From Rhodopirellula halodulae (GTDB lineage Bacteria > Planctomycetota > Planctomycetia > Pirellulales > Pirellulaceae), in contig NZ_JAJKFV010000029.1 of the NCBI RefSeq assembly GCF_020966775.1, forward strand, positions 799,001 through 863,000: a stretch of DNA of 64,000 bases, read 5' to 3'. Under the pieces are notes generated by a model. It saw only the letters and a program-made list of their open reading frames with translations. It had not been told where the DNA came from and did not search any database. A program made the translations under genes and the position numbers. Shown here in pieces: positions 41,706 to 49,899 of this stretch (position 1 is the stretch's first letter; the number at the start of each line of letters is the position of its first letter).

Positions 41706-44441
41706 ATGGCTAAATCGACCAGCAAAAGTTTGGTGATCGTCGAATCGCCCGCCAAAGCCCGGACGATCTCAAAGTTTTTAGGAAGTGGTTACCAGGTCGA
41801 AGCTAGTGTGGGTCACGTTCGCGATTTGCCCAGTGGTGCGAAGGATATCCCCAAGAAATACAAGAAAGAGCCTTGGGCTTATTTGGGGGTGAATGTCGAA
41901 AAAGACTTCGAGCCGGTGTACATCGTTCCGGCCGACAAGAAGAAACAGGTCGACAAGCTGAAGGCCGCTCTCAAAGAGGCAGATAGCCTCTATCTCGCGA
42001 CGGATGAAGACCGCGAAGGAGAAGCAATCAGTTGGCACCTGTACGAATTGCTCAAGCCGAAAGTGCCCGTGCACCGTCTGGTCTTTCACGAGATCACCAA
42101 GGATGCGATCCAGCATGCTTTGGAGGAACCACGTGAGATCGATGATGGCTTGGTGCGTGCACAGGAGACTCGTCGCATTTTGGATCGGCTGTACGGCTAC
42201 GACGTTTCACAGTTGCTTTGGAAAAAGGTCGGTCGCGGTCTGTCAGCCGGTCGAGTTCAAAGTGTGGCGGTCCGATTGATCGTGCAGCGTGAACGCGAAC
42301 GCATCGCGTTTGTTGATGCTACTTACTGGGACCTGGAAGCGATCTTCACGACCGAGACCGGCGACTCCCTGCCCGCCACGCTCGCCACCGTCGACGGTCG
42401 AAAGATTCCTTCCGGGAAAGACTTCGACTCGACCACGGGCAAGTTGACCAACCCGGATCTGTTGCAGATGGATGAGCAACAGGCCAACGCGTTGAAAGAG
42501 AAACTGCAGACCGAAAACTTTCAGGTCACAAAGGTCGAAGTCAAACCGTTCACGGAACGCCCCAAAGCCCCGTTCACGACCAGTACGTTGCAACAGGAAG
42601 CCAACCGCAAACTGGGCTTCACCGCACGACGGTGCATGCAAGCCGCTCAGCGTTTGTACGAAAACGGTTACATCACTTACATGCGTACCGACTCGACCAC
42701 GCTGTCGAAGGAAGCGGTCAACGCGGCGCGTGATTTGGTGCGAAGCGAATATGGCGAGAAGTTCTTGCATGATTCGGTCCGTGTCTACAAAGGCAAGGTC
42801 AAGAACGCACAGGAAGCTCACGAAGCCATTCGTCCCGCCGGTACTCCGTTCCGAGTACCAGCCGCGGTTCAGAACGAACTGGATCGTGATCAATTCCGAT
42901 TGTTCGAATTGATTTGGAAACGAACCGTCGCCTGTCAGATGGCCGACGCGAAGAAGCAACGCATCAGTGTGACGATCGAAGGTGGTGGAACGACATTCAC
43001 CGCCAGCGGAACGAGCATCCTGTTCGAAGGTTTCCTGCGAGCGTATGTGGAAGGCAGTGACGACCCCAACGCGGAACTTGCCGACAAAGAGCGGTTGCTG
43101 CCAGCGGTGAAAGAAAGCGACCCCATGTCGGTTGCGACGTTGGATCCAAAGAGCCACACGACGCAGCCGCCATCACGTTTCAGCGAAGCATCGTTGACCC
43201 GCACCTTGGAAGAGAAAGGCATCGGGCGACCCAGTACCTACGCTTCGATCATCGAGACCATTCAGCGTCGTGATTATGTTTACAAGAAGGGCAATGCGTT
43301 GGTTCCCAGCTGGACCGCGTTCAGCGTGATTCGGTTGATGGAAACTCACTTTGAGCCATTGGTCGACTACGATTTCACGGCTCAGATGGAAGACTTCCTT
43401 GACACAATCAGTCGGCAGGAAGCGGAATCTCTTGAATACTTGAAGCGGTTCTACTTCGGTGACGAAGCATCCGAGATTGATGAGGCACAGCGGGCGATTG
43501 GGCTCAAGCCGCGATTGGACAGCAAGGTCGAAGAGATTGACCCTCGGGTGACCGCGAAGTTTTCGCTTGGTTTCCCAACCGAAGGTGAGCACCGTGAGGA
43601 AGTGTTTGTCCGTGTTGGAAAGTACGGGCCTTTCCTGGAACAAGGCGAACGCAAAGCACCCATTTTGGATGGGATGGCTCCCGATGAAATGACGCTCTCG
43701 CGTGCGTTGGAGTTGTTCGAGGATGCCGCGCGGGAAGACGAGCCGCTGGGCACGCACCCTGAAACGGGCAAGCCGATCTACATCAAAGCCGGTCGATTTG
43801 GACCTTATGTCCAGATGGGCGAAAAGGACGATGAGGAAAAGAAGAACGCCTCGATTTTGAAGTCGATCGCGGTGGAAGACGTCGATTTGGAAATGGCGTG
43901 CAAGTTGTTGTCGTTGCCGCGTGATCTCGGCGAACATCCTGAGATGAAAGAGCCTGTGATGGCTCACGATGGGCGCTATGGCCCTTACGTCAAATGCGGG
44001 AAGGAGACGAGATCACTGCCCGCTGAGATTTCTCCTCTGGACGTGACGTTCGAGAAGGCACTGGAGCTTTTAAAGCAACCCAAGACGCGTGGACGTGCGG
44101 CACCGAAAGAACCCATCAAGAAGTTTGAGAAGCCTTCCCCGGTAACGGAGAAGGAAGTCAAAATTTTGGAAGGTCGCTTTGGGCCTTACGCGACCGACGG
44201 GGAAACGAACGCTTCGATCCCTCGCGGAACCGATCCGAAAGAAATGAACTACGAAGCAGTTCTGGATCTGCTTGCCGAGCGAGCCGCGAAGGGGCCGACG
44301 AAGAAGAAAAAGAAGAAGGCCAAGAAAAAGAAAGCCGCGAAGAAGGCAGCTAAGAAGAAGACCGCAAAGAAAAAGACAGCCAAGAAGAAAACGGCGAAGG
44401 CCGCAACGAAGAAGAAAGGCATCATCAAGAAATCGTCGTGA
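41706..44441 (+). CDS. topA: DNA topoisomerase I with lysine-rich tail
   Basis: A 911-residue type IA topoisomerase. The Toprim domain opens the protein (SLVIVESPAKARTISKFLG ... YLATDEDREGEAISWHLYELL). The core carries GYDVSQLLWKKVGRGLSAGRVQSVAVRLIV and the active site YITYMRTDSTTLS with the catalytic Tyr. Residues ~620-855 hold four Toprim_Crpt-type repeats, each with a GRFGPY-like phrase. No Cys4 zinc fingers are present, unlike the E. coli enzyme. The last ~50 residues are a Lys/Ala tail like histone H1. TopA relaxes negative supercoils; the tail probably raises non-specific DNA affinity. The stop overlaps the GTG of the next gene. Confidence 0.97.
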   Translation: MAKSTSKSLVIVESPAKARTISKFLGSGYQVEASVGHVRDLPSGAKDIPKKYKKEPWAYLGVNVEKDFEPVYIVPADKKKQVDKLKAALKEADSLYLATDEDREGEAISWHLYELLKPKVPVHRLVFHEITKDAIQHALEEPREIDDGLVRAQETRRILDRLYGYDVSQLLWKKVGRGLSAGRVQSVAVRLIVQRERERIAFVDATYWDLEAIFTTETGDSLPATLATVDGRKIPSGKDFDSTTGKLTNPDLLQMDEQQANALKEKLQTENFQVTKVEVKPFTERPKAPFTTSTLQQEANRKLGFTARRCMQAAQRLYENGYITYMRTDSTTLSKEAVNAARDLVRSEYGEKFLHDSVRVYKGKVKNAQEAHEAIRPAGTPFRVPAAVQNELDRDQFRLFELIWKRTVACQMADAKKQRISVTIEGGGTTFTASGTSILFEGFLRAYVEGSDDPNAELADKERLLPAVKESDPMSVATLDPKSHTTQPPSRFSEASLTRTLEEKGIGRPSTYASIIETIQRRDYVYKKGNALVPSWTAFSVIRLMETHFEPLVDYDFTAQMEDFLDTISRQEAESLEYLKRFYFGDEASEIDEAQRAIGLKPRLDSKVEEIDPRVTAKFSLGFPTEGEHREEVFVRVGKYGPFLEQGERKAPILDGMAPDEMTLSRALELFEDAAREDEPLGTHPETGKPIYIKAGRFGPYVQMGEKDDEEKKNASILKSIAVEDVDLEMACKLLSLPRDLGEHPEMKEPVMAHDGRYGPYVKCGKETRSLPAEISPLDVTFEKALELLKQPKTRGRAAPKEPIKKFEKPSPVTEKEVKILEGRFGPYATDGETNASIPRGTDPKEMNYEAVLDLLAERAAKGPTKKKKKKAKKKKAAKKAAKKKTAKKKTAKKKTAKAATKKKGIIKKSS

Positions 44442-44803
44442 AGTTCTCCTCCGAAGAAATTCAGCTCGCCCACGAACTGAAAGAAGCCGGTTTGTCGTGG
44501 GAGCCCCAGCCGGGGCACTACGTGTGGGACCGCGATTCGTTGATCGAACATGATTCGCCCTTTCATGGGCGAGTCTTCTTCATCCTGGAGCTCAAGCATT
44601 TTCTGCGTCGAGCAGAAAACATGGAGCACTTGCAATCGTCGCTGGTGTGGTTGCCGACCTGGCAGCAAATTCGCGACTTGTTGCTGCAGTGCGGACGTTC
44701 CCATGAGGAAATGCAGGCGAGATTGATCGAGTCGGGAGCCTTTTTGCAAGGCACCGAGCGGCTGGAGCTGTACAGGCTCCTTCGCGAATCAATAGGCGGC
44801 TAA
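44438..44803 (+). CDS. Conserved-looking small protein coupled to topA
   Basis: A 121-residue cytosolic protein starting with GTG, whose GTGA overlaps the topA stop by four bases. I do not recognise the family. It is rich in aromatic and Leu residues (LSWEPQPGHYVWDRDSLIE, VFFILELKHFLRR, SLVWLPTWQQIRDLLLQCG), with helical C-terminal parts and no membrane segment. The regular codon use and tight coupling to topA argue that it is real. Nothing in the sequence shows an active site; a small regulatory or adaptor role is conceivable. Confidence 0.7.
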   Translation: MKFSSEEIQLAHELKEAGLSWEPQPGHYVWDRDSLIEHDSPFHGRVFFILELKHFLRRAENMEHLQSSLVWLPTWQQIRDLLLQCGRSHEEMQARLIESGAFLQGTERLELYRLLRESIGG

Positions 44804-44849
44804 TAAGACCACTCAGTAGCTGCGTTCTCTTGAACTCGCTTTGCCGGCA

Positions 44850-44865
44850 ATGCGGATTTCCGCAT
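44850..44865. promoter_or_regulatory. Operator-like palindrome before the propeller gene
   Basis: ATGCGGA, TT, TCCGCAT is a perfect 7+2+7 inverted repeat about 90 bases upstream of the ATG at 44956. It could bind a dimeric regulator; nothing else supports this. Confidence 0.3.
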
Positions 44866-44955
44866 CCTTACGGCGGCCCATGGGTGGATGCGGCGGCGGT
44901 ATATTGGGCGGTCCTGTCTTCCCCCCTTTGTGTCCGTCGCTCCGAGGAGTTCCGA

Positions 44956-46050
44956 ATGCTGGATGCATCCACGCACAGTCGCCGTCGTTTTCTTCAGTCT
45001 TCCGCCGCGGCAGTCGTTTCGATTGGGGCCGCGAATATTTGGACATCCAAGCGGACGGCCGCACAAAACGTGATCGGTGAAGGCGACCACACGTTCCACT
45101 TCAACCACCAGTGGGCTCAGCTACCTGACAAGTATCACTGGCAAATCACGCACAACGTGGCCGTCGATCCCGACAACAATGTCTACGTGATTCACGAGGG
45201 GAACGCGAAATTGGCGGAGCATCCGTCCATTTTCGTCTTCGATGAAAGCGGCAAGTTCATCCGGGCGTTCGGGCAACAGTTCCAAGGCGGTGGGCACGGG
45301 ATCGAAGTTCATCTCGAAGACGGCACACCGTACCTGTATGTGACCGGGTATCAGCAGACGAAAACGATCGCCAAAATGTCGTTGGACGGCGAATTGGTGT
45401 GGCAAAAGTATGCCCCCATGCAGGCTGGGGCCTACGCGGCGGACGAGGCGAGCAACCCGTCGCAGATCTGGGGTCGCGATCGGTTCATGCCCACGAACTT
45501 CGCCTTTCTAAATGATGAGTTTCTAGTCGCGGATGGTTACGGCAGTTTCCGAATCCATCGCTATGACTTCGACGGAAATTGGAAGTCTTGTTTTGGTGGA
45601 CCCGGTGGCGGAAAAGGTCGATTCAATACCCCTCACGGAATTTGGGTCGACCGACGCGGCGATGGCGATCCAGAAATCGTGATCTGTGATCGAGCCAACA
45701 ACACACTGCAAACGTTCAGCGTGGATGGTCAGTATCGCAAAACGGTGCCCGGTTTTGGATTGCCCGCCAATGCGGACACGTACGGCGAATGGATGGTGAT
45801 TCCCGAGTTAGTTTCACAGGTGTCACTGTTGGACCAGCATCACAACGTTGTCGTCAAATTGGGTTCGGACCAAGAGCGAATTCTGGCCGATCAGAAAGCC
45901 AACAACGGCTTCACGATTCGAACGGACGAATCCAAGTGGGAAGACGGCAAGTTTGTGCACCCGCATGACGCTTGTTTTGACAAGCAAGGCGATCTGTACG
46001 TGGCAGAGTGGGTATCGACCGGGCGAGTCACAAAGCTCACACGGGCTTGA
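44956..46050 (+). CDS. Tat-exported six-bladed beta-propeller (NHL-like) protein
   Basis: About 364 residues from the ATG at 44956, which has GAGGAG as a ribosome site 7 bases upstream and brings a twin-arginine signal to the start (HSRRRFLQSSAAAVVSIGAANIW). The frame open from 44830 lacks these. The mature part has NHL-type blades: ITHNVAVDPDNNVYVIHEGN, FIRAFGQQFQGGGHGIEVHLEDG, CFGGPGGGKGRFNTPHGIWVDRRGDGDPEIVICDRANN and FVHPHDACFDKQGDLYVAEWVS. The fold resembles peptidyl-alpha-hydroxyglycine lyase and other six-bladed propellers. Ligand or reaction unknown. Confidence 0.85.
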   Translation: MLDASTHSRRRFLQSSAAAVVSIGAANIWTSKRTAAQNVIGEGDHTFHFNHQWAQLPDKYHWQITHNVAVDPDNNVYVIHEGNAKLAEHPSIFVFDESGKFIRAFGQQFQGGGHGIEVHLEDGTPYLYVTGYQQTKTIAKMSLDGELVWQKYAPMQAGAYAADEASNPSQIWGRDRFMPTNFAFLNDEFLVADGYGSFRIHRYDFDGNWKSCFGGPGGGKGRFNTPHGIWVDRRGDGDPEIVICDRANNTLQTFSVDGQYRKTVPGFGLPANADTYGEWMVIPELVSQVSLLDQHHNVVVKLGSDQERILADQKANNGFTIRTDESKWEDGKFVHPHDACFDKQGDLYVAEWVSTGRVTKLTRA

Positions 46051-46055
46051 GGACG

Positions 46056-46069
46056 TTTTTCCGGAAAAA
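46056..46069. terminator. AT-flanked palindrome after the propeller gene
   Basis: TTTTTCCGGAAAAA is a perfect 14-base palindrome six bases after the stop. It could work as a weak bidirectional terminator or be chance. Confidence 0.3.
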
Positions 46070-46236
46070 TCCGTTTCCACGCTAAAGTCGTTGAAGTTGT
46101 TCGAGTCGTTGGTCGATGAAAGCGAATGGAATGATCTATCAGATCGATTGTTCCATTGATTTGATTGACTCTCGTCAACTCGATCGAAGCCGGTTGCAAC
46201 GATCGGCCGAGTCTGCTCCTCAACGAAGTGTGAAAC

Positions 46237-47520
46237 ATGGACGCCACACGTCAGCCAGCAAAACAATCCAAAAACCGTGCTCCCAAACGTGAGTGGATGC
46301 TCTCGTTGGTGGTGGGCGGTTGCCTCACGCTGACTTCGACCGGTTGTGCTTCTCGATCGATGTCCTTGGCGTCGATGAATCCGTTCGCCGGAAAGGGAAC
46401 GGCTACGGTGAGCGAGCCCAACGAAGGACCGAGCATGTTGGCGTCCGCCGGAGACTCGGTTGGCAAAGCCGCATCGGGTGTCGGCCAAGCGACCAAAGGT
46501 GCTTGGAGCAAAACAACCGGAACGGTTGCAGGGTGGTTCGGTCGCGATGCTGAAGAAGGCAGCGTTGATCCACTCTCGTTGGAAAACGAGCCCGGTCAAC
46601 TGGAGCCGGATGTCTTGGTCGCCAACGGTCAATTGTGGGAGTCGACTGGCAACCTGACCAAAGCGATGGAAAGCTATTCGCAAGCGTTGAAAGCGTCGCC
46701 CAGTCATGGTGCGGCTTTGACCAGCGTTGCTCGATTGCATTTCCGTGAAGGCAACCATTCCAAGGCGGCCGAGTTCTTTCAAAAGGCGATCGCACAAAAT
46801 CCCAACGACGCTGCGTTGTACAACGACTTGGGTTTGACGCTCGGAAAATTGGGCCAGCACGGCATGGCGGTTCAAACGTTGTCGCGAGCGTTGCAGTTGG
46901 CACCCGGAACGTCTCGCTACGCCAACAACCTGGCCAGCGTGCATTTCGAATCGGGGCAAACCGAGCAAGCCTTCAAAGTCTTGACGGCCAACAACAAGCC
47001 CGCTGTGGCGCACTTCAACATGGCGTTCTTGCACTACAAGAAGGGCCAAAACAACGACGCACAAGTTCACCTTCAACAGGCGATCACTCACGAGGGGGCC
47101 GCGACGGGCGATCCGGCGACCAAGCGGGCCGTGGATCGTTCGCGAGAAATGCTGGCTCAGTTGAACCCGGGAATGGGAACGATGCCAGCCGCAAACATTG
47201 CTTCGGCCGGTCCCAATACGGCGGGTCCAGGTGCTGCGGCAGGTCCTGTGGCGACGGTCGCGGCTGCTCCGGCACACCAAGCCAACCAAAAATTGCCTAG
47301 CTACGCGACTCCGCCCAGCTACGCTCAGTCCAACGTCAGTCAGCCCGCTGCGACACAACCGGTGGTTCCTGGCAACAACTCGGCGGTGAACTACGAGGAC
47401 GCGGAGACCAAGGCAGCGGAAAAGCCAGCCACCGAGCAGGCTCCTGCCACTCAGCCGAAGGCGGAGGAAACCAAGGATAGTGGGGCCGAATTGCCGATGA
47501 ACTTCAGCTTGCCCGAGTGA
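46237..47520 (+). CDS. TPR-repeat lipoprotein
   Basis: A 427-residue exported protein. The signal ends in a lipobox-like LTSTGC (Cys at about residue 37), so it is probably a lipoprotein. Residues ~125-290 contain TPR units (ANGQLWESTGNLTKAMESYSQALKASPSH, ALTSVARLHFREGNHSKAAEFFQKAIAQNPND, ALYNDLGLTLGKLGQHGMAVQTLSRALQLAPG, AHFNMAFLHYKKGQNNDAQVHLQQAI). The remaining ~130 residues are Ala/Pro/Gln-rich and probably disordered. TPR lipoproteins usually act as assembly adaptors, as in pilus (TadD) or outer-membrane machines, but no such genes are next to it. Confidence 0.85.
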   Translation: MDATRQPAKQSKNRAPKREWMLSLVVGGCLTLTSTGCASRSMSLASMNPFAGKGTATVSEPNEGPSMLASAGDSVGKAASGVGQATKGAWSKTTGTVAGWFGRDAEEGSVDPLSLENEPGQLEPDVLVANGQLWESTGNLTKAMESYSQALKASPSHGAALTSVARLHFREGNHSKAAEFFQKAIAQNPNDAALYNDLGLTLGKLGQHGMAVQTLSRALQLAPGTSRYANNLASVHFESGQTEQAFKVLTANNKPAVAHFNMAFLHYKKGQNNDAQVHLQQAITHEGAATGDPATKRAVDRSREMLAQLNPGMGTMPAANIASAGPNTAGPGAAAGPVATVAAAPAHQANQKLPSYATPPSYAQSNVSQPAATQPVVPGNNSAVNYEDAETKAAEKPATEQAPATQPKAEETKDSGAELPMNFSLPE

Positions 47521-47548
47521 TTTCGGGCTGAACCTGTGATTTCCCGAT

Positions 47549-47576
47549 CGGGGCGCCTTCTGTTGAAAGGGCCCCG
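47549..47576 (+). terminator. Hairpin after the TPR lipoprotein gene
   Basis: CGGGGC and CCTT pair with AAGG and GCCCCG around a 7-base loop, with one bulged base. A GTTTTT tract follows about 20 bases later, too far for a classical terminator. Confidence 0.4.
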
Positions 47577-47671
47577 AATGGACGTTCATCGGGCGTTTTT
47601 GATGTCTTTCGCGGGTTCTGGACCATTGTTCCGCTACCCAGCCGCCACGCCCCCTGGTATCACCTGCGGGC

Positions 47672-48361
47672 ATGATTGAAGCAGAATTCAAAACGGCACT
47701 GGAACAGTTTGGTCTCGACCTCGATGAGCCTCTCGGGGAGTTGCTGCAGCAGTATGCTCAGACGCTTTGGCGGTACAACGAAGAGATCAACCTTACTCGG
47801 CACACGACCTGGGACTTGTTCGTCACCCGGGATCTTCGTGATTGCCTGCAATTGGCTCAATTGATCCAGCCCGGCGAAGAGGTATTGGATTTGGGCAGCG
47901 GCAATGGTGTTCCTGGGATTCCCCTGGCAATGCTCCGCCCCGACGTGGACGTGTCGCTGGCTGAATCAGTCGGAAAACGTGCCAAGGTCCTGGACGAGCT
48001 GGTCACCGAGTTGAACCTGCCTGTGCCGGTCTACGCCGCTCGCGGAGAAGATCTGTTGGAAGATTTTCGATTCACCACCATCGTCAGCCGTGCCGTTGGA
48101 AGTCTTCTGAAATTTTGCCGCTGGGTCGAGCCACACTGGAGTCAGTTTGATCGTCTGTTGTTGATCAAAGGGCCGAAGTGGGTGGAGGAACGCGGTGAGG
48201 CGCGGCATTACGGCGTCTTGAAAGGCCTGGATCTTCGCGTTGTCGCGACCTACCCGCTGGGGAGTGCCGCTCCTGAAATCGCAGAAGTAGCGGACTCGGA
48301 CGATCCCGACGCCGCGGACACTAGCCGTGGTGTGATCCTGGAACTGACCAAGAAACGCTGA
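47672..48361 (+). CDS. rsmG: 16S rRNA (guanine527-N7)-methyltransferase RsmG
   Basis: A 229-residue class I methyltransferase of the GidB/RsmG family. Family features include the N-terminal LGELLQQYAQTLWRYNEEINLTRHT, the SAM-binding motif VLDLGSGNGVPGIPLAMLRPDVDV, SVGKRAKVLDELVTELNL, and FTTIVSRAVGSL ... LLLIKGPKWVEE. It methylates N7 of G527 in 16S rRNA; loss gives low-level streptomycin resistance in other bacteria. The C-terminus carries a short acidic insert (VADSDDPDAADTS) before the last strand. Promoter and gene stand alone, not in the usual gidA-parA-parB neighbourhood. Confidence 0.95.
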   Translation: MIEAEFKTALEQFGLDLDEPLGELLQQYAQTLWRYNEEINLTRHTTWDLFVTRDLRDCLQLAQLIQPGEEVLDLGSGNGVPGIPLAMLRPDVDVSLAESVGKRAKVLDELVTELNLPVPVYAARGEDLLEDFRFTTIVSRAVGSLLKFCRWVEPHWSQFDRLLLIKGPKWVEERGEARHYGVLKGLDLRVVATYPLGSAAPEIAEVADSDDPDAADTSRGVILELTKKR

Positions 48362-48469
48362 GACTGCAGGACTGCGAGGGTTCCGCCTGGAACCAATCTC
48401 GGCGCCGTTTATACTGCCTCGCTTGATGACGCAGCGAACCCGATTCGTTTCACTCTTTTCGAAGAATCT

Positions 48470-49381
48470 ATGTCCGATTACAGCCTCACCCACCTGAAAC
48501 AGCTCGAGGCCGAAAGCATCCACATTTTCCGAGAGGTCGTCTCGGAATTTCAGCGTCCCGTGATGCTGTATTCAATCGGCAAGGATTCCGCCGTGTTGCT
48601 GCATTTGGCTCGCAAGGCGTTTCATCCGGCCAAGTTGCCGTTCCCACTCTTGCACGTCGACACGACGTACAAATTCAAGGACATGATCGACCATCGCGAG
48701 CAGTACGTTCGCGGAACGTTGGGTTTGGAAGTTTTGGTGCACATCAACCAAGAAGGTTTGAAAGCCAACATTCCACCGTGGGAAGACAGCGAGCGTCACA
48801 CGGAATTGATGAAAACCGATGCTTTGAAAGCGGCTCTGGACCAGTATCAATTCGACGCTGCGTTCGGTGGAGCCCGCCGCGACGAAGAAAAAAGCCGAGC
48901 CAAAGAGCGTGTTTTCAGCTTCCGCGACAAATCACACCGTTGGGATCCAAAGAACCAACGCCCCGAATTGTGGAACCTCTACAACGGCCGCGTGAACAAA
49001 GGCGAGTCGATTCGGGTGTTCCCGATGAGTAACTGGACGGAATTGGACGTGTGGCAATACATCCACATGGAAAACATTCCCATCGTTCCGCTCTATCTGT
49101 CGGCACCTCGAAAGGTCGTCAACCGCGACGGTTTGTTGTTGATGCGAGACGACGATCGGATGCCGTTGCTGCCGGGCGAAAAAGAAGAAACGAAAATGGT
49201 GCGTTTCCGAACGCTAGGCTGCTACCCACTTTCCGGTGCCGTGGAAAGCGAAGCGACCACCTTGCCCGAAGTCATCCAGGAAATGCTGCTCACCCGAACC
49301 AGCGAACGCCAAGGCCGAATCATCGACCAAGACGAAGGCGGCGTCGGCATGCAAAAAAAGAAAGAACGCGGCTACTTCTGA
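48470..49381 (+). CDS. cysD: Sulfate adenylyltransferase subunit 2
   Basis: A 303-residue protein of normal CysD length. It carries the PP-loop ATP pyrophosphatase features: [56 protein letters not shown], and [31 protein letters not shown]. With CysN it makes APS from sulfate and ATP. Normally cysN follows directly; here a four-helix-bundle gene and repeat sequences separate the two, with 518 bases between cysD stop and cysNC start. Confidence 0.97.
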   Translation: MSDYSLTHLKQLEAESIHIFREVVSEFQRPVMLYSIGKDSAVLLHLARKAFHPAKLPFPLLHVDTTYKFKDMIDHREQYVRGTLGLEVLVHINQEGLKANIPPWEDSERHTELMKTDALKAALDQYQFDAAFGGARRDEEKSRAKERVFSFRDKSHRWDPKNQRPELWNLYNGRVNKGESIRVFPMSNWTELDVWQYIHMENIPIVPLYLSAPRKVVNRDGLLLMRDDDRMPLLPGEKEETKMVRFRTLGCYPLSGAVESEATTLPEVIQEMLLTRTSERQGRIIDQDEGGVGMQKKKERGYF

Positions 49382-49394
49382 GTGCCAAGCATTT

Positions 49395-49410
49395 AGTACT
49401 GAGGGCTGAG
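49395..49410 (+). repeat. Left flank repeat of the four-helix-bundle cassette
   Basis: AGTACTGAG overlaps GAGGGCTGAG here (49395-49410). Both words recur, inverted, at 49866-49882 on the other side of the four-helix-bundle gene, though in the opposite order. Confidence 0.6.
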
Positions 49411-49415
49411 TTAGT

Positions 49416-49853
49416 TTGAGAAAAGCGGGCTTTCACTTCGAGGAATTGGAGATTTGGCGACGCGGCGTCGCGGTTGGACGTCGCCTTTGCCGAGTTGCGG
49501 ATTGCTTGGAAGAACGTCGACAGTATCGTTTTGCAGAACAACTTAGAGCCGCAGCACTTTCAATCAGTAACAACATCGCAGAAGGTTCCGGAGCATTTTC
49601 GAATCGTGATTTCGCCAACTTCATTGCAATTGCACACAAGTCGACTTACGAGTGTGCCAGCATGTTGTTGTTTTTTTGCGAGGATGGATTGATCGAAAAG
49701 AATCTCATCGAGGATTTACTCGATGAGTTGAACCAGCAGACAAAAATGCAATTCGTGTTTCGTAAACGGTTATTGCAGCAGTCGCCTAATACTCCCGTCA
49801 TTAAAGAGGATGCCGGCATTTACGATTTCAGTCAGTCATCACAGCTAGATTGA
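49416..49853 (+). CDS. Four-helix-bundle protein (S23 / 23S rRNA-intervening-sequence family)
   Basis: A 145-residue protein starting with [68 protein letters not shown] and [19 protein letters not shown] give the four helices and the diagnostic [11 protein letters not shown] phrase of the family (PF05635). Members were first seen in intervening sequences of 23S rRNA genes and are scattered widely as free-standing genes of unknown function. The gene is AT-richer than cysD and cysNC, has no clear ribosome site, and sits inside the sulfate-activation operon between short inverted repeats, all pointing to insertion. Confidence 0.9.
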   Translation: MRKAGFHFEELEIWRRGVAVGRRLCRVADCLEERRQYRFAEQLRAAALSISNNIAEGSGAFSNRDFANFIAIAHKSTYECASMLLFFCEDGLIEKNLIEDLLDELNQQTKMQFVFRKRLLQQSPNTPVIKEDAGIYDFSQSSQLD

Positions 49854-49865
49854 AACTTGCCGCTT

Positions 49866-49882
49866 CTCAGTACTCAGCCCTC
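49866..49882 (-). repeat. Right flank repeat of the four-helix-bundle cassette
   Basis: Contains the reverse complements of AGTACTGAG (49866-49874) and GAGGGCTGAG (49873-49882), matching the left flank in inverted orientation. It ends 17 bases before the cysNC start codon. Confidence 0.6.
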
Positions 49883-49899
49883 CGAGCTCACAGCTTTCC

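Noticed and set aside
44270-44553. Arg/Lys-rich open frame over the topA tail in another frame
   Set aside because: Shadow of the Lys/Ala-coding repeats of topA.
45823-47691. 622-codon open frame antisense to the propeller and TPR genes
   Set aside because: Arg/Gly/Val-rich translation with no domain; it spans two genes with clear protein features on the other strand, as expected for GC-rich codon shadows.
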